A stretch of 64,000 nucleotides of DNA, taken from positions 186,001-250,000 of the forward strand of contig NZ_FOHE01000002.1 of NCBI RefSeq assembly GCF_900111445.1, in the 5' to 3' direction. Origin of the DNA: Oceanobacillus limi. Lineage in GTDB: Bacteria; Bacillota; Bacilli; Bacillales; Amphibacillaceae. Below are positions 1-8,102 of this stretch, piece by piece. The first letter of the stretch is position 1; each line of letters starts with the position of its first letter. The position numbers and the translations under genes are program-made. A model generated the notes under the pieces. That model saw only the letters and a program-made list of their open reading frames with translations. It had not been told where the DNA came from and ran no database searches.

Positions 1-58
1 GCTAAAAAGAAAATACGATCACAAAACAGCTAATTAGCAATATGAAGTAGTAAGCAGA

Positions 59-85
59 AACGCTCAGAAAAAATCTGAGCGTTTT
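59..85. terminator. Rho-independent terminator at left edge
   Basis: A perfect 10-bp stem (AACGCTCAGA at 59-68 with its complement at 74-83) closes a five-A loop and is followed by TTTT on the plus strand. It could end a plus-strand gene lying left of the window, or the minus-strand nucleotidyltransferase gene. The T-tract is short on both sides, so the direction is uncertain. Confidence 0.6.
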
Positions 86-147
86 AAACATCATATGTAA
101 ATCCTCTTGTTCAGCGAAATATCTTACAGAGAAACAATATGTTTTAT

Positions 148-990
148 CTATATTTCCATTTTACGTAACCTTTTAGGATTGTGAATTTGTATCCACTTTT
201 CAGACTCATTTATCATCCAATTTCCGAACTCCTCTAAAAAGTCAATTATATTATTTGGGTTTCCTACAGGGTTAATCGCATATTTAAGTGCGAGTTTCAT
301 GTTAGATTCTTTCTCTGGATAGTATTTAGAAAATACTTTGTATGCCGGGAATAAATCTCTTGTATATCGATGCTCTTTCTCTATTACAAGTGCTAGCCCT
401 GCCCTAACTATGATTTTCATAATCCAACCACAACAATCTAAAATATCTTCAATATCCTCATTACCAACAAGGTCCTCTTTTGCCTGGTTAACTTGATTTT
501 TCAAATTGATAAGATGTTCATTACCGAGTGTTTTATCTGCTTTAAAATGAGGTAAATAATCCTTTATATCTTCCCCAAATACACAAACACTATGTGTCTT
601 TATCATAAATGGAATTATTGAAAACGTAGTAGTATTCAATATCTCTTGAATGTGATAGAAACTAAATTCCACTCCATTAATACAATTGTATTTTTTGTTC
701 AATTCATATTCAATCTTGTCCACCCACATCATATCTGTAACAATTGTATTGTTGTTCGTAATTGCGATTGTATCTAAATCTGAAACACTTTTTATACCTA
801 GTCCACGAGGGATTGAACCCCTAATATATATACTATGTAAATTTTCTTTTAAATGAATTTGGTAATTTTCTATTACCTCTTCGATCACCTTGCAAAATTC
901 AGAGTTTATATTACTTAACTTTGAATTATTTATTATATAACCTTTAGCATCTGTTTGACAAAAACTCCCTATATTCTTTATTTGCGTCAA
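148..990 (-). CDS. Nucleotidyltransferase-fold protein (possible aminoglycoside-type)
   Basis: A 280-residue protein with the signature of the polymerase-beta-like nucleotidyltransferase fold: GS at residues 58-59 (context RGSIPRGLG) followed by the metal-binding pair D71 and D73 (SDLD). The rest is mostly helical, as in small adenylyltransferases with a C-terminal helical substrate domain. Such enzymes transfer a nucleotide to a small molecule or protein. The substrate cannot be read from sequence, and an antibiotic-modifying role is only one option. The start is TTG, chosen because AAAGGGGAG lies five bases upstream and no better start fits. The gene stands alone, apart from the conserved blocks to the right, which suggests accessory content. 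Confidence 0.7.
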   Translation of the reverse strand: MTQIKNIGSFCQTDAKGYIINNSKLSNINSEFCKVIEEVIENYQIHLKENLHSIYIRGSIPRGLGIKSVSDLDTIAITNNNTIVTDMMWVDKIEYELNKKYNCINGVEFSFYHIQEILNTTTFSIIPFMIKTHSVCVFGEDIKDYLPHFKADKTLGNEHLINLKNQVNQAKEDLVGNEDIEDILDCCGWIMKIIVRAGLALVIEKEHRYTRDLFPAYKVFSKYYPEKESNMKLALKYAINPVGNPNNIIDFLEEFGNWMINESEKWIQIHNPKRLRKMEI

Positions 991-1151
991 CGAATCTCCC
1001 CTTTGCTTGCATAAATTTCTTTACTATCATATTTTCAAATTAAAGTACTTCCAAAATCGGGATGGTATCATCAAACTAAATGTTCAACTATAATCGACTT
1101 GTTAAGCTATTGTAGCCGTTCATTTAAGTAAATTGAATTACAATATAAAAA

Positions 1152-1709
1152 TTAAAAGACCCTACTAAATATATTTGGATAATCAACAACTAACCCATTG
1201 GAATCGACACTAATTATTGTCTCATAATCATAACAACGATATTTGAAATATCTTAATTCACCTTCTTTACGAATGTAATGATAGGATTGGGGTACCTTTT
1301 TTATTTCTAAAGATGGAACTGATATATAGACCATATGAAAGTATTTTATTTGATTAATTCTCCAATTAATTCTATTAATTGGTAAAGAGTTGGAAAAAGG
1401 AGTAGCTGAAATATCTATGTCAATGGCACCATTAAGACTTCCAATTATTTCTCCATCACTATTAAACCAGTTTCCTTCTCGATCAGTATGTAATTCTAAT
1501 CTATCAATATTATCAACATTAATACTTAGCTTCTTAGTTAGCCAGTGTTTATCTAATTCAACGTTGTAATCCAAATTATGAGCATTATCCGTTTTTTCAT
1601 CTACGTATATTACTGTACTTTGAACAACGAGATTTTCGGTGGTCCTCTTTAAGGTAAGGTACTCGCAACCAAATAGTTCATCGTTATTCCAAACTACTTT
1701 TTTACCCAT
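1152..1709 (-). CDS. Putative glycolipid-binding family protein (DUF1089)
   Basis: A 185-residue protein with the layout of the putative glycolipid-binding family (Pfam PF06475, formerly DUF1089): an N-terminal WNNDELFGCEYL segment, a middle IDIDISATPFSNSLPINR motif and a C-terminal VDSNGLVVDYPNIFSRVF ending. The family is described as a beta-rich fold with an unknown ligand, and the cellular role is unknown. I place the start at the second of two in-frame ATGs, because the GGGGG Shine-Dalgarno directly touches the first (1713-1715) but lies six bases or more from the second. Likely a single-gene transcript, separated from the tat cluster by a strong terminator. Confidence 0.75.
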   Translation of the reverse strand: MGKKVVWNNDELFGCEYLTLKRTTENLVVQSTVIYVDEKTDNAHNLDYNVELDKHWLTKKLSINVDNIDRLELHTDREGNWFNSDGEIIGSLNGAIDIDISATPFSNSLPINRINWRINQIKYFHMVYISVPSLEIKKVPQSYHYIRKEGELRYFKYRCYDYETIISVDSNGLVVDYPNIFSRVF

Positions 1710-1715
1710 GTACAT

Positions 1716-2000
1716 CCCCCCAATAATTTCTTGGTGCTTTTATACCCTTCGCATGAACTCCTATGTGATTCTTCACATCACATATTAACATAAATCCCTT
1801 CAAACTTCTGAGTCATTATTATTTTCTGCAATATAGATAGGTTTTTACATATAGAGCATCGACCGTTGTACATAAATTGAACAGTTAATAACCATTATGA
1901 TATTAAAACAATTAATATATCAACAAAAACAGGGATGCTAACCACATCATGGATAGCATCCCTGTTTCAAAATATACTATTAATTCATTGAATAGCCCTT
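1716..2000. other. Intergenic gap with one terminator
   Basis: An AT-rich stretch between the DUF1089 gene and yozE. Apart from the hairpin at 1925-1967 I see no open frame with a Shine-Dalgarno, no repeat and no RNA fold that I recognise. Confidence 0.5.
1922..1967 (-). terminator. Terminator of the tat-yozE cluster
   Basis: A perfect 14-bp stem (AAACAGGGATGCTA at 1927-1940 and its complement at 1954-1967) with a 13-base loop. Read on the minus strand it runs into TTTTTG, so it ends transcription coming from yozE. Confidence 0.85.
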
Positions 2001-2222
2001 CTAATCCTTCTCAACTTGTTGATACACATCCCATAAATCATCAAACACAGTGATGGCATTCATAAAAGGACTATATAACTCCAAGTAATTACTGACTTCA
2101 TCATAGGAGGTTGCATGTTTAGGAAAATTGTGATCCTGAAACATCCAGTCTGCTAGCTTACTTTGATCATCTGGTGTTTTCTTTCCGCGATAGGACATCA
2201 TAAAATGATAAAAAGATCTCAA
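2001..2222 (-). CDS. yozE: YozE family protein (UPF0346)
   Basis: A 73-residue acidic protein. It matches the YozE/UPF0346 (DUF1250) pattern: an N-terminal SFYHFMMSYRG segment, a central DHNFPKHATSYDEVSNYLEL segment and a C-terminal FDDLWDVYQ segment. Members adopt a SAM-like helical fold and their function is unknown. It begins 16 bases after the tatC stop codon and precedes a strong terminator, so it is probably the last gene of the tat transcript. That co-transcription is inferred and says nothing certain about a role in export. Confidence 0.88.
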   Translation of the reverse strand: MRSFYHFMMSYRGKKTPDDQSKLADWMFQDHNFPKHATSYDEVSNYLELYSPFMNAITVFDDLWDVYQQVEKD

Positions 2223-2238
2223 ATGCTTCTCCTCCTTA

Positions 2239-3000
2239 TTAAACCGTATCCTGATTCATAAATTCTTCATGCTTCGCAAGTTTTTTGCGATAAACAACAC
2301 CGGAAAAATAAATACTCACTTCATACAAAATAATTAAAGGAATGGCAATAAGTATTGGAAGTATCAAATCCGGTGGTGTTACCATTGTTCCAATAATGAT
2401 TAACACAAAGTAGGCATATTTTCGTGTTTTTCGCATAAATTCTGGTGTTAAAATACCCAAACTAGTTAAGAACATGGAAATAATCGGAATTTCGAATAAT
2501 ATTGCAAACGGGAGTGTTACACGCAGCACAAATTTAAAATACTTCTCCGTTGTAAACATTTCATTAAACATACCTTCACTTAAACTTAACAAGAAAGGTA
2601 ATATTAAATGAATAAACATGATGTAGCCAAATACTAATCCTGCAATAAATAAAAGGAATATTGCTGGAATATATGGTAAAGAAGCTTTACGCTCACTAGG
2701 AGTCAATGCCGGTTTAATAAACGCCCAAACTTGGTAAGCTAGCATTGGGAGAGTACCAACTAGAGCAACCAAACCAGCTATAGTGAAATACAACCAAACT
2801 GCTTCACCTGGGCTTAAGATACTTAATTCAAACTCTAAATTCGCTGTAAAGAATTGATAAATTTCCTCAACATAGATAAATCCAACCACAAAAAACGAAA
2901 CGAAAAAAATCATTGTGACAATTAATCTATTTCTTAATTCGGAAAGATGCCCTGTAAGATTCATTTCCTTATCATTTACTTCCTTGCCTTTACGTACCAT
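2239..3000 (-). CDS. tatC: Twin-arginine translocase subunit TatC
   Basis: A 253-residue integral membrane protein with about six transmembrane segments and the TatC hallmarks: the N-terminal HLSELRNRL, the first periplasmic loop SPGEAVWLYF, and KPALTPSERK near residue 110. TatC binds twin-arginine signal peptides and, with TatA, moves folded proteins across the membrane. The ATG is preceded by AGGAGTG at good spacing. Two tatA paralogues lie upstream, with a 173-base gap between the second one and tatC. The Rieske protein encoded at 43.8 kb is a likely substrate. Confidence 0.97.
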   Translation of the reverse strand: MVRKGKEVNDKEMNLTGHLSELRNRLIVTMIFFVSFFVVGFIYVEEIYQFFTANLEFELSILSPGEAVWLYFTIAGLVALVGTLPMLAYQVWAFIKPALTPSERKASLPYIPAIFLLFIAGLVFGYIMFIHLILPFLLSLSEGMFNEMFTTEKYFKFVLRVTLPFAILFEIPIISMFLTSLGILTPEFMRKTRKYAYFVLIIIGTMVTPPDLILPILIAIPLIILYEVSIYFSGVVYRKKLAKHEEFMNQDTV

Positions 3001-3173
3001 TACTCACACTCCTACTAATAAACAAAAGCTACATACAATACTTTTCTTAATCAAACTGATATTACCGGTCTTTTGAACAATATCTAAAGGCGATAAACAT
3101 AAAAGAAGATGCAAGGTTTTATCCCTTACACCTTTCATGTTAAATCTAACATTATAAACAACTACTTAGAACA

Positions 3174-3371
3174 TTATTTCCTAGTGGATGTGTGATCATC
3201 TTGTCTAGACTTTGATGAATCTCCATCTACAATATCTTTGGTAGCATTTTTAAATTCTTTTAAGGAAGAACCAAATGCCTTTCCTATTTCTGGTAGTTTT
3301 GATGGTCCAAAAATAACCAAAGCAACAATAAGTATTAAAATTAACCCTGGGACACCAATGCTACTAAACAT
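3174..3371 (-). CDS. tatA: Sec-independent translocase protein TatA (copy 2)
   Basis: A 65-residue protein: a short N-terminal transmembrane helix (residues about 4-20), the FGP hinge at 21-23, an amphipathic helix ([10 protein letters not shown]) and a polar, charged tail. This is the standard TatA/E layout, in which oligomers form the transport channel. It shares about 39 of the first 47 residues with the neighbouring upstream copy, so the two arose by tandem duplication. The tails differ completely in sequence. Bacilli usually pair one TatA with each TatC. Whether the copies divide work is unknown. Confidence 0.95.
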   Translation of the reverse strand: MFSSIGVPGLILILIVALVIFGPSKLPEIGKAFGSSLKEFKNATKDIVDGDSSKSRQDDHTSTRK

Positions 3372-3391
3372 ATACGTTCACTCCCAAAGAC

Positions 3392-3598
3392 TTATTTATT
3401 TTCTTTACCTTGAACAATATCTTTTGCATCTTTAATTTCATCGGAGACATCATCTGTTAGATCTTTTGTAGAATTTTTAAATTCCTTTAATGTTTGCCCT
3501 GCAGCCTTTCCGATTTCTGGAAGTTTTTTCGGGCCAAAAATAACAAGTGCAATAATTAGTATTAATATTAAACCTGGAAAACCGATACTAGAAAACAT
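3392..3598 (-). CDS. tatA: Sec-independent translocase protein TatA (copy 1)
   Basis: A 68-residue TatA protein and the promoter-proximal gene of the tat cluster. It has the same N-terminal helix, FGP hinge and [10 protein letters not shown] amphipathic helix as the copy that follows 20 bases downstream. The tail (residues 45-68) is richer in acidic residues than that of copy 2. The ATG follows AAGAAGGTG. Upstream, a TATAAT hexamer lies about 40 bases before the start, without a convincing -35 box. Confidence 0.95.
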   Translation of the reverse strand: MFSSIGFPGLILILIIALVIFGPKKLPEIGKAAGQTLKEFKNSTKDLTDDVSDEIKDAKDIVQGKENK

Positions 3599-3732
3599 AG
3601 AAACACCTTCTTTATATAATTAACTTCATTATAATGCAAATGGCATGATCCATCTATGTAATATAAAAAAATACATATAATGTTCATATTTTTGCTATTC
3701 CTTGTTTCATTCTAACATGTTCATCCTATCTT

Positions 3733-4323
3733 TCACAACAACCCAGAAAGGAACTTTGCTTTCTCATAATCAGCGGGCTTATTCATATTGAAGAAATGAT
3801 TTTCCAATTGGCTTGAAGGTATCGTAGTAAACTCCTCCATAAATTTTACATTTATATGATTAAATAATTTCCTTATACTCAACTGATCACGATTTAACAA
3901 GTGTTGAATATGTGGTAGTACATCCCTCTTAAACACACCCGAAACCGGATGAATCCGTCCTTGATATACTGGGATAATTGCATCATGACTACCTATATTA
4001 TTAATTAGATAGCGATAAACTTTTGAATCAACGAATGGCATGTCACAAGCAGCAATTACGTAATAGTCTGCTTTTATATAATATAACGCTGCTTCCATTC
4101 CCGCCAATGGGCCTTTATTGTTAAATCGATCATTTATAATTGGGACAGAAAGAAAATCATAATCCTTATTATTATTCGCGCTAACTACAATCTCGTCACT
4201 ACATCGTTCCAGTTGTTTAATAATAGACTCAATCACCGTCTTACCGTTTAATTTCAATAACGATTTATTGGTCCCCATTCGAGAAGAATTCCCACCTGAT
4301 AGAACCACACTGCAAACCTTCAT
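3733..4323 (-). CDS. mobA: Molybdenum cofactor guanylyltransferase MobA
   Basis: A 196-residue protein that starts with the nucleotide-binding signature LSGGNSSRMGTNK (residues 8-20), the loop of the MobA/IspD nucleotidyltransferase fold. MobA joins GMP to molybdopterin to make the bis-MGD type of cofactor used by enzymes such as nitrate reductase and formate dehydrogenase. CDMPF near residue 90 is the family's metal-binding Asp region. No other molybdenum cofactor gene is present in the window. It sits between tat and dfrA-thyA. Many bis-MGD enzymes are Tat substrates, so the closeness to tat may not be chance, but that is only an inference. Confidence 0.9.
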   Translation of the reverse strand: MKVCSVVLSGGNSSRMGTNKSLLKLNGKTVIESIIKQLERCSDEIVVSANNNKDYDFLSVPIINDRFNNKGPLAGMEAALYYIKADYYVIAACDMPFVDSKVYRYLINNIGSHDAIIPVYQGRIHPVSGVFKRDVLPHIQHLLNRDQLSIRKLFNHINVKFMEEFTTIPSSQLENHFFNMNKPADYEKAKFLSGLL

Positions 4324-4343
4324 ATCAATCCCCCATATACATT

Positions 4344-4832
4344 TTAGTTTCGATCATATTGTAAAAAGTAATAGTCATATGGGTTATTTTCGTTTCTCTC
4401 CCCTTTTACTTTCGAGGTTAGCTCCCAATCCGATAAGGAGAAAGTTGGGAAGTATGTATCCCCGGAAAAATCATAATCAATCCAAGTGATATACATTCTA
4501 TCAGCATATGGTAATAGTTGCTCAAATAGTACTGCGCCACCAATAACGAAATACTCCTCATTTGGATTTTGATTATTCCATTCAACAATCGTTTCGATAT
4601 CACGAATAACTTCAACAGATTCTGGAAAAGAAATTTGGTTACGTGATAAGACGACATTCCTTCGTTTAGGAAGTGCTCTACCAATTGAATCAAACGTCTT
4701 TCTTCCCATAATAATCGTATTCCCAACTGTTAGTTCTTTAAAAAATTTTAAATCATTGGGTAAGCGCCATGGTAGATCATTATTTACTCCAATAACTTGA
4801 TTACGGTCCATTGCTACTAATAGTGAAATCAA
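4344..4832 (-). CDS. dfrA: Dihydrofolate reductase
   Basis: A 162-residue enzyme reducing dihydrofolate to tetrahydrofolate with NADPH. Family landmarks are visible: the N-terminal ISLLVAMDRNQVIG strand, the substrate-binding Asp in LPNDLKFF (D27), the cofactor motif MGRKTFDSIG and the FVIGGAVLFEQLLP glycine motif. Length is normal for bacterial DHFR. It follows thyA by 31 bases on the same strand, the classical pairing in which thymidylate synthase makes dihydrofolate and DHFR recycles it. Confidence 0.97.
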   Translation of the reverse strand: MISLLVAMDRNQVIGVNNDLPWRLPNDLKFFKELTVGNTIIMGRKTFDSIGRALPKRRNVVLSRNQISFPESVEVIRDIETIVEWNNQNPNEEYFVIGGAVLFEQLLPYADRMYITWIDYDFSGDTYFPTFSLSDWELTSKVKGERNENNPYDYYFLQYDRN

Positions 4833-4863
4833 CTGAATCCCTCCTCTACCCTAGATTAATATT

Positions 4864-5820
4864 TTATACTGCAATTGGAGCTTTAATTGTTGGATGTGGA
4901 TTGTAGCCAATGATTTCAAAGTCACTTAATTCCAAATCAAAAATCGATTCTTTTTCCTTGTTAATTTGTAACTTAGGCATTGTACGTATGTCCCGACCTA
5001 ACTGAGTCTTTACTTGTTCGATATGGTTGGAATAAATATGCGCATCACCGAATGTATGAACAAATTCACCAACCTCAAGGTCACATTCATGTGCGATTAT
5101 ATGCGTTAACAATGCATAACTAGCAATATTAAAAGGTACACCTAAGAATACATCTGCACTACGTTGGTATAATTGACATGAAAGTTTTCCTTCCGCTACA
5201 TAAAATTGAAATAAAGTATGACACGGAGGTAGAGCCATGGTTGGAATATCTTCTGGATTCCAAGCGGAAACGATGTGTCTTCTAGAATCCGGTTTTGTTT
5301 GAATGGAGTGAATGACGTCTTTTAATTGATCAATTGTTTCATTTCGAGACGTTCGCCAGTCACGCCACTGTTTCCCATACACAGATCCTAAGTCTCCAAA
5401 TTTAGTTGCAAAGGCATCATCTTCTAGAATTTTTTTCTTAAATATCTCCATTTGATGATCGTATTGCTTTTTAAAATGTTCATCCGTTTGACTGCGGTTA
5501 CCGAAGTCATTCATATCTGGACCATGATATTCTGCACTTTCTATCCACTTCTTAAAAGCCCATTCATTCCAAATATTATTATTATTTTGCAGTAAGTAAC
5601 GAATATTTGTATCACCTTTTATAAACCACAATAGCTCACTTGCTACTAAGCGGAAAGGGACTTTCTTCGTGGTCAGTAACGGAAATCCTTGCTGCAAATC
5701 AAATCGCATTTGATGTCCAAAAACCGAATAAGTTCCAGTATTTGTACGGTCTTCTTTTTTCGTTCCCGTATTTAAAATATGCGTACATAAGTCTAGATAA
5801 GCTTGTTCACCAGTGTTCAT
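4864..5820 (-). CDS. thyA: Thymidylate synthase ThyA (long Lactobacillus/Staphylococcus type)
   Basis: A 318-residue thymidylate synthase that methylates dUMP to dTMP using methylene-tetrahydrofolate. The catalytic cysteine is C200 in [12 protein letters not shown], and the dUMP-binding [13 protein letters not shown] segment follows. It is about 54 residues longer than the 264-residue E. coli type because of an extra segment at roughly residues 90-140, as in the Lactobacillus casei and Staphylococcus aureus enzymes. The start is supported by GGGGGAT six bases upstream. It is the first gene of a thyA-dfrA pair and diverges from the NlpC/P60 gene. Confidence 0.97.
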   Translation of the reverse strand: MNTGEQAYLDLCTHILNTGTKKEDRTNTGTYSVFGHQMRFDLQQGFPLLTTKKVPFRLVASELLWFIKGDTNIRYLLQNNNNIWNEWAFKKWIESAEYHGPDMNDFGNRSQTDEHFKKQYDHQMEIFKKKILEDDAFATKFGDLGSVYGKQWRDWRTSRNETIDQLKDVIHSIQTKPDSRRHIVSAWNPEDIPTMALPPCHTLFQFYVAEGKLSCQLYQRSADVFLGVPFNIASYALLTHIIAHECDLEVGEFVHTFGDAHIYSNHIEQVKTQLGRDIRTMPKLQINKEKESIFDLELSDFEIIGYNPHPTIKAPIAV

Positions 5821-5943
5821 CTATTTATCCCCCATAATGAATATCTTTTATTCATCTTATTGTAACATAAACGTAATTCATAAAAATAATTTTTTAGCCA
5901 TAAATCTAGTTAAGAAGATTCAATAAAGAAAGGGGATAAAAGC

Positions 5944-6954
5944 ATGCTAAACGGTACTGTGGAACGAATTGCCAAGCATACGTTTCTTTATAGCTATGTC
6001 ATTAGTCAGCCGTTCGCAGTTTATGTAGATGCGTATCCAGTCCTTCAAAACAAGATATTGCTTGAAGCAGAAGAAATAAAATTTGGAGACCATGGTGAAA
6101 GCGTTAAAGTCCTTCAGCAAAAATTAAATAAATTATCCTATTATGATGATGAAATTGATGGTGATTTAGGTCTATTAACGGAACATGCCTTAAAAAAGTT
6201 TCAAAATGATCACAATATCGAAATCACTGGCCAAGGTGATCAAGAAACAATCTATGCGTTGATTCAAGTTGAACTAAAAGAACATTTAAAGAAACTGGAC
6301 CATTTATCAGAGTCGATCTACCCTGGTTTGCATAGTGAAGATGTAAAAATTGTTCAGGAGTCTTTACAGTTTTTTGGGTATTACGAAGGAAAAATTGATG
6401 GCATATATGGGCCACTCACTAAAAAAGCACTGGAAAAAGCCGAGGAAGAACATGATATGGATTTAGTTAATGAAGTAACGGCCGAAAGCCTATCAACTCT
6501 GTATGAAACAGAACAACAAGAAGTAGAAGAAGAGATAAACAATTCCTCTTCTAAAAAGGAAAGTGAAAATGTTCAAAAAGTTGAAGTTAAAGGATCTAAT
6601 CACAAGAATGTCATTCAGTTAGCACAATCATTGATTGGCACTCCGTATGTTTGGGGAGGTACATCACGTAATGGATTTGATTGCAGTGGGTTTTTACAGT
6701 ATATATTTAAAGAACAAAATATAGAAATTCCAAGAACCGTTAATGACATTTGGAATTTTGGCTCACATGTTGACGCTCCATCAGTAGGTGATCTCGTATT
6801 TTTTGAAACATATAAACCAGGTCCTTCCCATGCGGGTATTTATATTGGTAATGGAAAATTTATTCACGCTGGTACATCGAATGGCGTAACAACAGATGAA
6901 CTAAACAGTTCATATTGGCAACAGCGATACCTAGGTGCAAAGCGAGTTCATTAG
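5944..6954 (+). CDS. Cell-wall hydrolase: two peptidoglycan-binding domains plus NlpC/P60
   Basis: A 336-residue protein. Two PG_binding_1 repeats are recognisable at about residues 47-107 and 127-187, each with a DGxxG/LT..AL..F core. A Lys/Glu-rich linker follows, then an NlpC/P60 endopeptidase domain from about 222 to the end with catalytic C247 (FDCSGF) and H296 (SHAGIYIG). Such enzymes cut the peptidoglycan stem peptide. The N-terminus has only a weak hydrophobic stretch (residues 13-30), so secretion is likely but the signal peptide is not typical. AAAGGGG precedes the ATG. It diverges from thyA. Confidence 0.9.
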   Translation: MLNGTVERIAKHTFLYSYVISQPFAVYVDAYPVLQNKILLEAEEIKFGDHGESVKVLQQKLNKLSYYDDEIDGDLGLLTEHALKKFQNDHNIEITGQGDQETIYALIQVELKEHLKKLDHLSESIYPGLHSEDVKIVQESLQFFGYYEGKIDGIYGPLTKKALEKAEEEHDMDLVNEVTAESLSTLYETEQQEVEEEINNSSSKKESENVQKVEVKGSNHKNVIQLAQSLIGTPYVWGGTSRNGFDCSGFLQYIFKEQNIEIPRTVNDIWNFGSHVDAPSVGDLVFFETYKPGPSHAGIYIGNGKFIHAGTSNGVTTDELNSSYWQQRYLGAKRVH

Positions 6955-7059
6955 GAATCATATATTTATTTATGTTATGCAGCTTTGCTATTTGTTGTGA
7001 ATAAACATATTTATAGTTCACATACTAACCTTACACGATTATGTAGGGTGGTGTTAAAA

Positions 7060-7422
7060 ATGGCTGGTTTATTAGTTAAATTACTTGTATGTCCGATAGG
7101 TATTATTATTGCTTCATGGATATTTCCTAACGTTAATTATGCTTATTGGTATCAACCAATTGTATTAGGTGTGATACTTGCCTTCATTGGTTATTTTATG
7201 GAAATACTGATCCTCCGTGAAGATACCAATTGGTTAAGTATCTTTATGGACTTTATAGCATCAACTGTTATTGTTTACTTTGGTACCATGTTATTTGTTA
7301 ATGCAGAAATCACGATTTTAGGGGCTGTATTAACAGGTGCTTTATTAGCAGTAACTGAAATATTTCAGCATAATTGGTTAATAAATAGTGGTAGAGCCAA
7401 AAAAGAAACAGTTTATGAATAA
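7060..7422 (+). CDS. yndM: DUF2512 (YndM-like) membrane protein
   Basis: A 120-residue membrane protein with four predicted transmembrane helices (about 5-20, 28-47, 60-80 and 85-105) and a short cytosolic tail. It resembles the YndM/DUF2512 family of Bacilli, whose function is unknown. I set the start at ATG 7060 because GGGTGGTG stands six bases upstream. A longer reading from 6985 lacks a ribosome site. It lies about 100 bases after the hydrolase gene on the same strand and shares a two-way terminator with the HD-domain gene. Confidence 0.75.
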   Translation: MAGLLVKLLVCPIGIIIASWIFPNVNYAYWYQPIVLGVILAFIGYFMEILILREDTNWLSIFMDFIASTVIVYFGTMLFVNAEITILGAVLTGALLAVTEIFQHNWLINSGRAKKETVYE

Positions 7423-7466
7423 GATAAATCCTTAAATAAAAACTTTTATTTCTATCCATTAATGAA

Positions 7467-7507
7467 GAAAAGCAGTATGCAGGAATTACCCAGCATACTG
7501 CTTTTTT
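7467..7507. terminator. Bidirectional terminator between yndM-like gene and ypgQ
   Basis: A 10-bp perfect stem (AGCAGTATGC at 7471-7480 with its complement at 7493-7502), flanked by AAAA and TTTTTT, so it can stop transcripts from both convergent genes. Confidence 0.85.
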
Positions 7508-8102
7508 ACCATTCCATCTTAAATTGATTTAAATATTTTTTCATGAACAAGTGTCGTTGTTCTGCAATATTTTTCGCAGTAGTCGTATGCATTAAATCAC
7601 ATAACTTCAATAATTTATCATAAAAATGTTGAATCGAAGTAGCACTCCGTTCTGTCTCATCATCATGATAAATTAATTGTCCATTGGCTCCACCGTAAGC
7701 AAATGTCCTTGCAATACCAATTGCACCAATGGCATCTATCCGATCGGCATCTTGTACTATTTTTCCTTCTATTGTTTGAGGAATTTTCCCTTTGCTATAG
7801 GACACATCTTCAATAGCTCTGTTTATCATCTTAACTTGCTCTTTCGTTAAACTTACCTCAAGTAAAAATTGATTCATGTCATCTAACGCTTTCTCTCTAT
7901 TTAAGAATAACTTCTTATCCCCTACGTCATGTAGCCAGGCAGCAGCTTCACTTATAAATTCATCGGCCTCTTCTTTTTCTGCTATTTCTCTCGCCAATCG
8001 AGCGACACGTTTCATATGAAAGTAATCATGTCCTGTAGCATCATTCGAAAAAAGTTCATGAACATAGATTTTGATCTTTTCTAATTGCTCTTGTTGTGTC
8101 AT
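7506..8102 (-). CDS. ypgQ: HD-domain phosphohydrolase (YpgQ type)
   Basis: A 198-residue HD-superfamily protein. Metal ligands are visible in order: the His of HDYFHMKRVARLA, the HD pair in AAAWLHDVGD, and the Asp of IVQDADRIDAIG. The closest known relative by layout is B. subtilis YpgQ, a manganese-dependent nucleotide pyrophosphohydrolase. The start codon directly abuts the fhs stop codon (TAA then ATG), so translation is probably coupled to fhs. A nucleotide clean-up role would fit the folate and thymidylate genes close by, but that is inference. Confidence 0.85.
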   Translation of the reverse strand: MTQQEQLEKIKIYVHELFSNDATGHDYFHMKRVARLAREIAEKEEADEFISEAAAWLHDVGDKKLFLNREKALDDMNQFLLEVSLTKEQVKMINRAIEDVSYSKGKIPQTIEGKIVQDADRIDAIGAIGIARTFAYGGANGQLIYHDDETERSATSIQHFYDKLLKLCDLMHTTTAKNIAEQRHLFMKKYLNQFKMEW

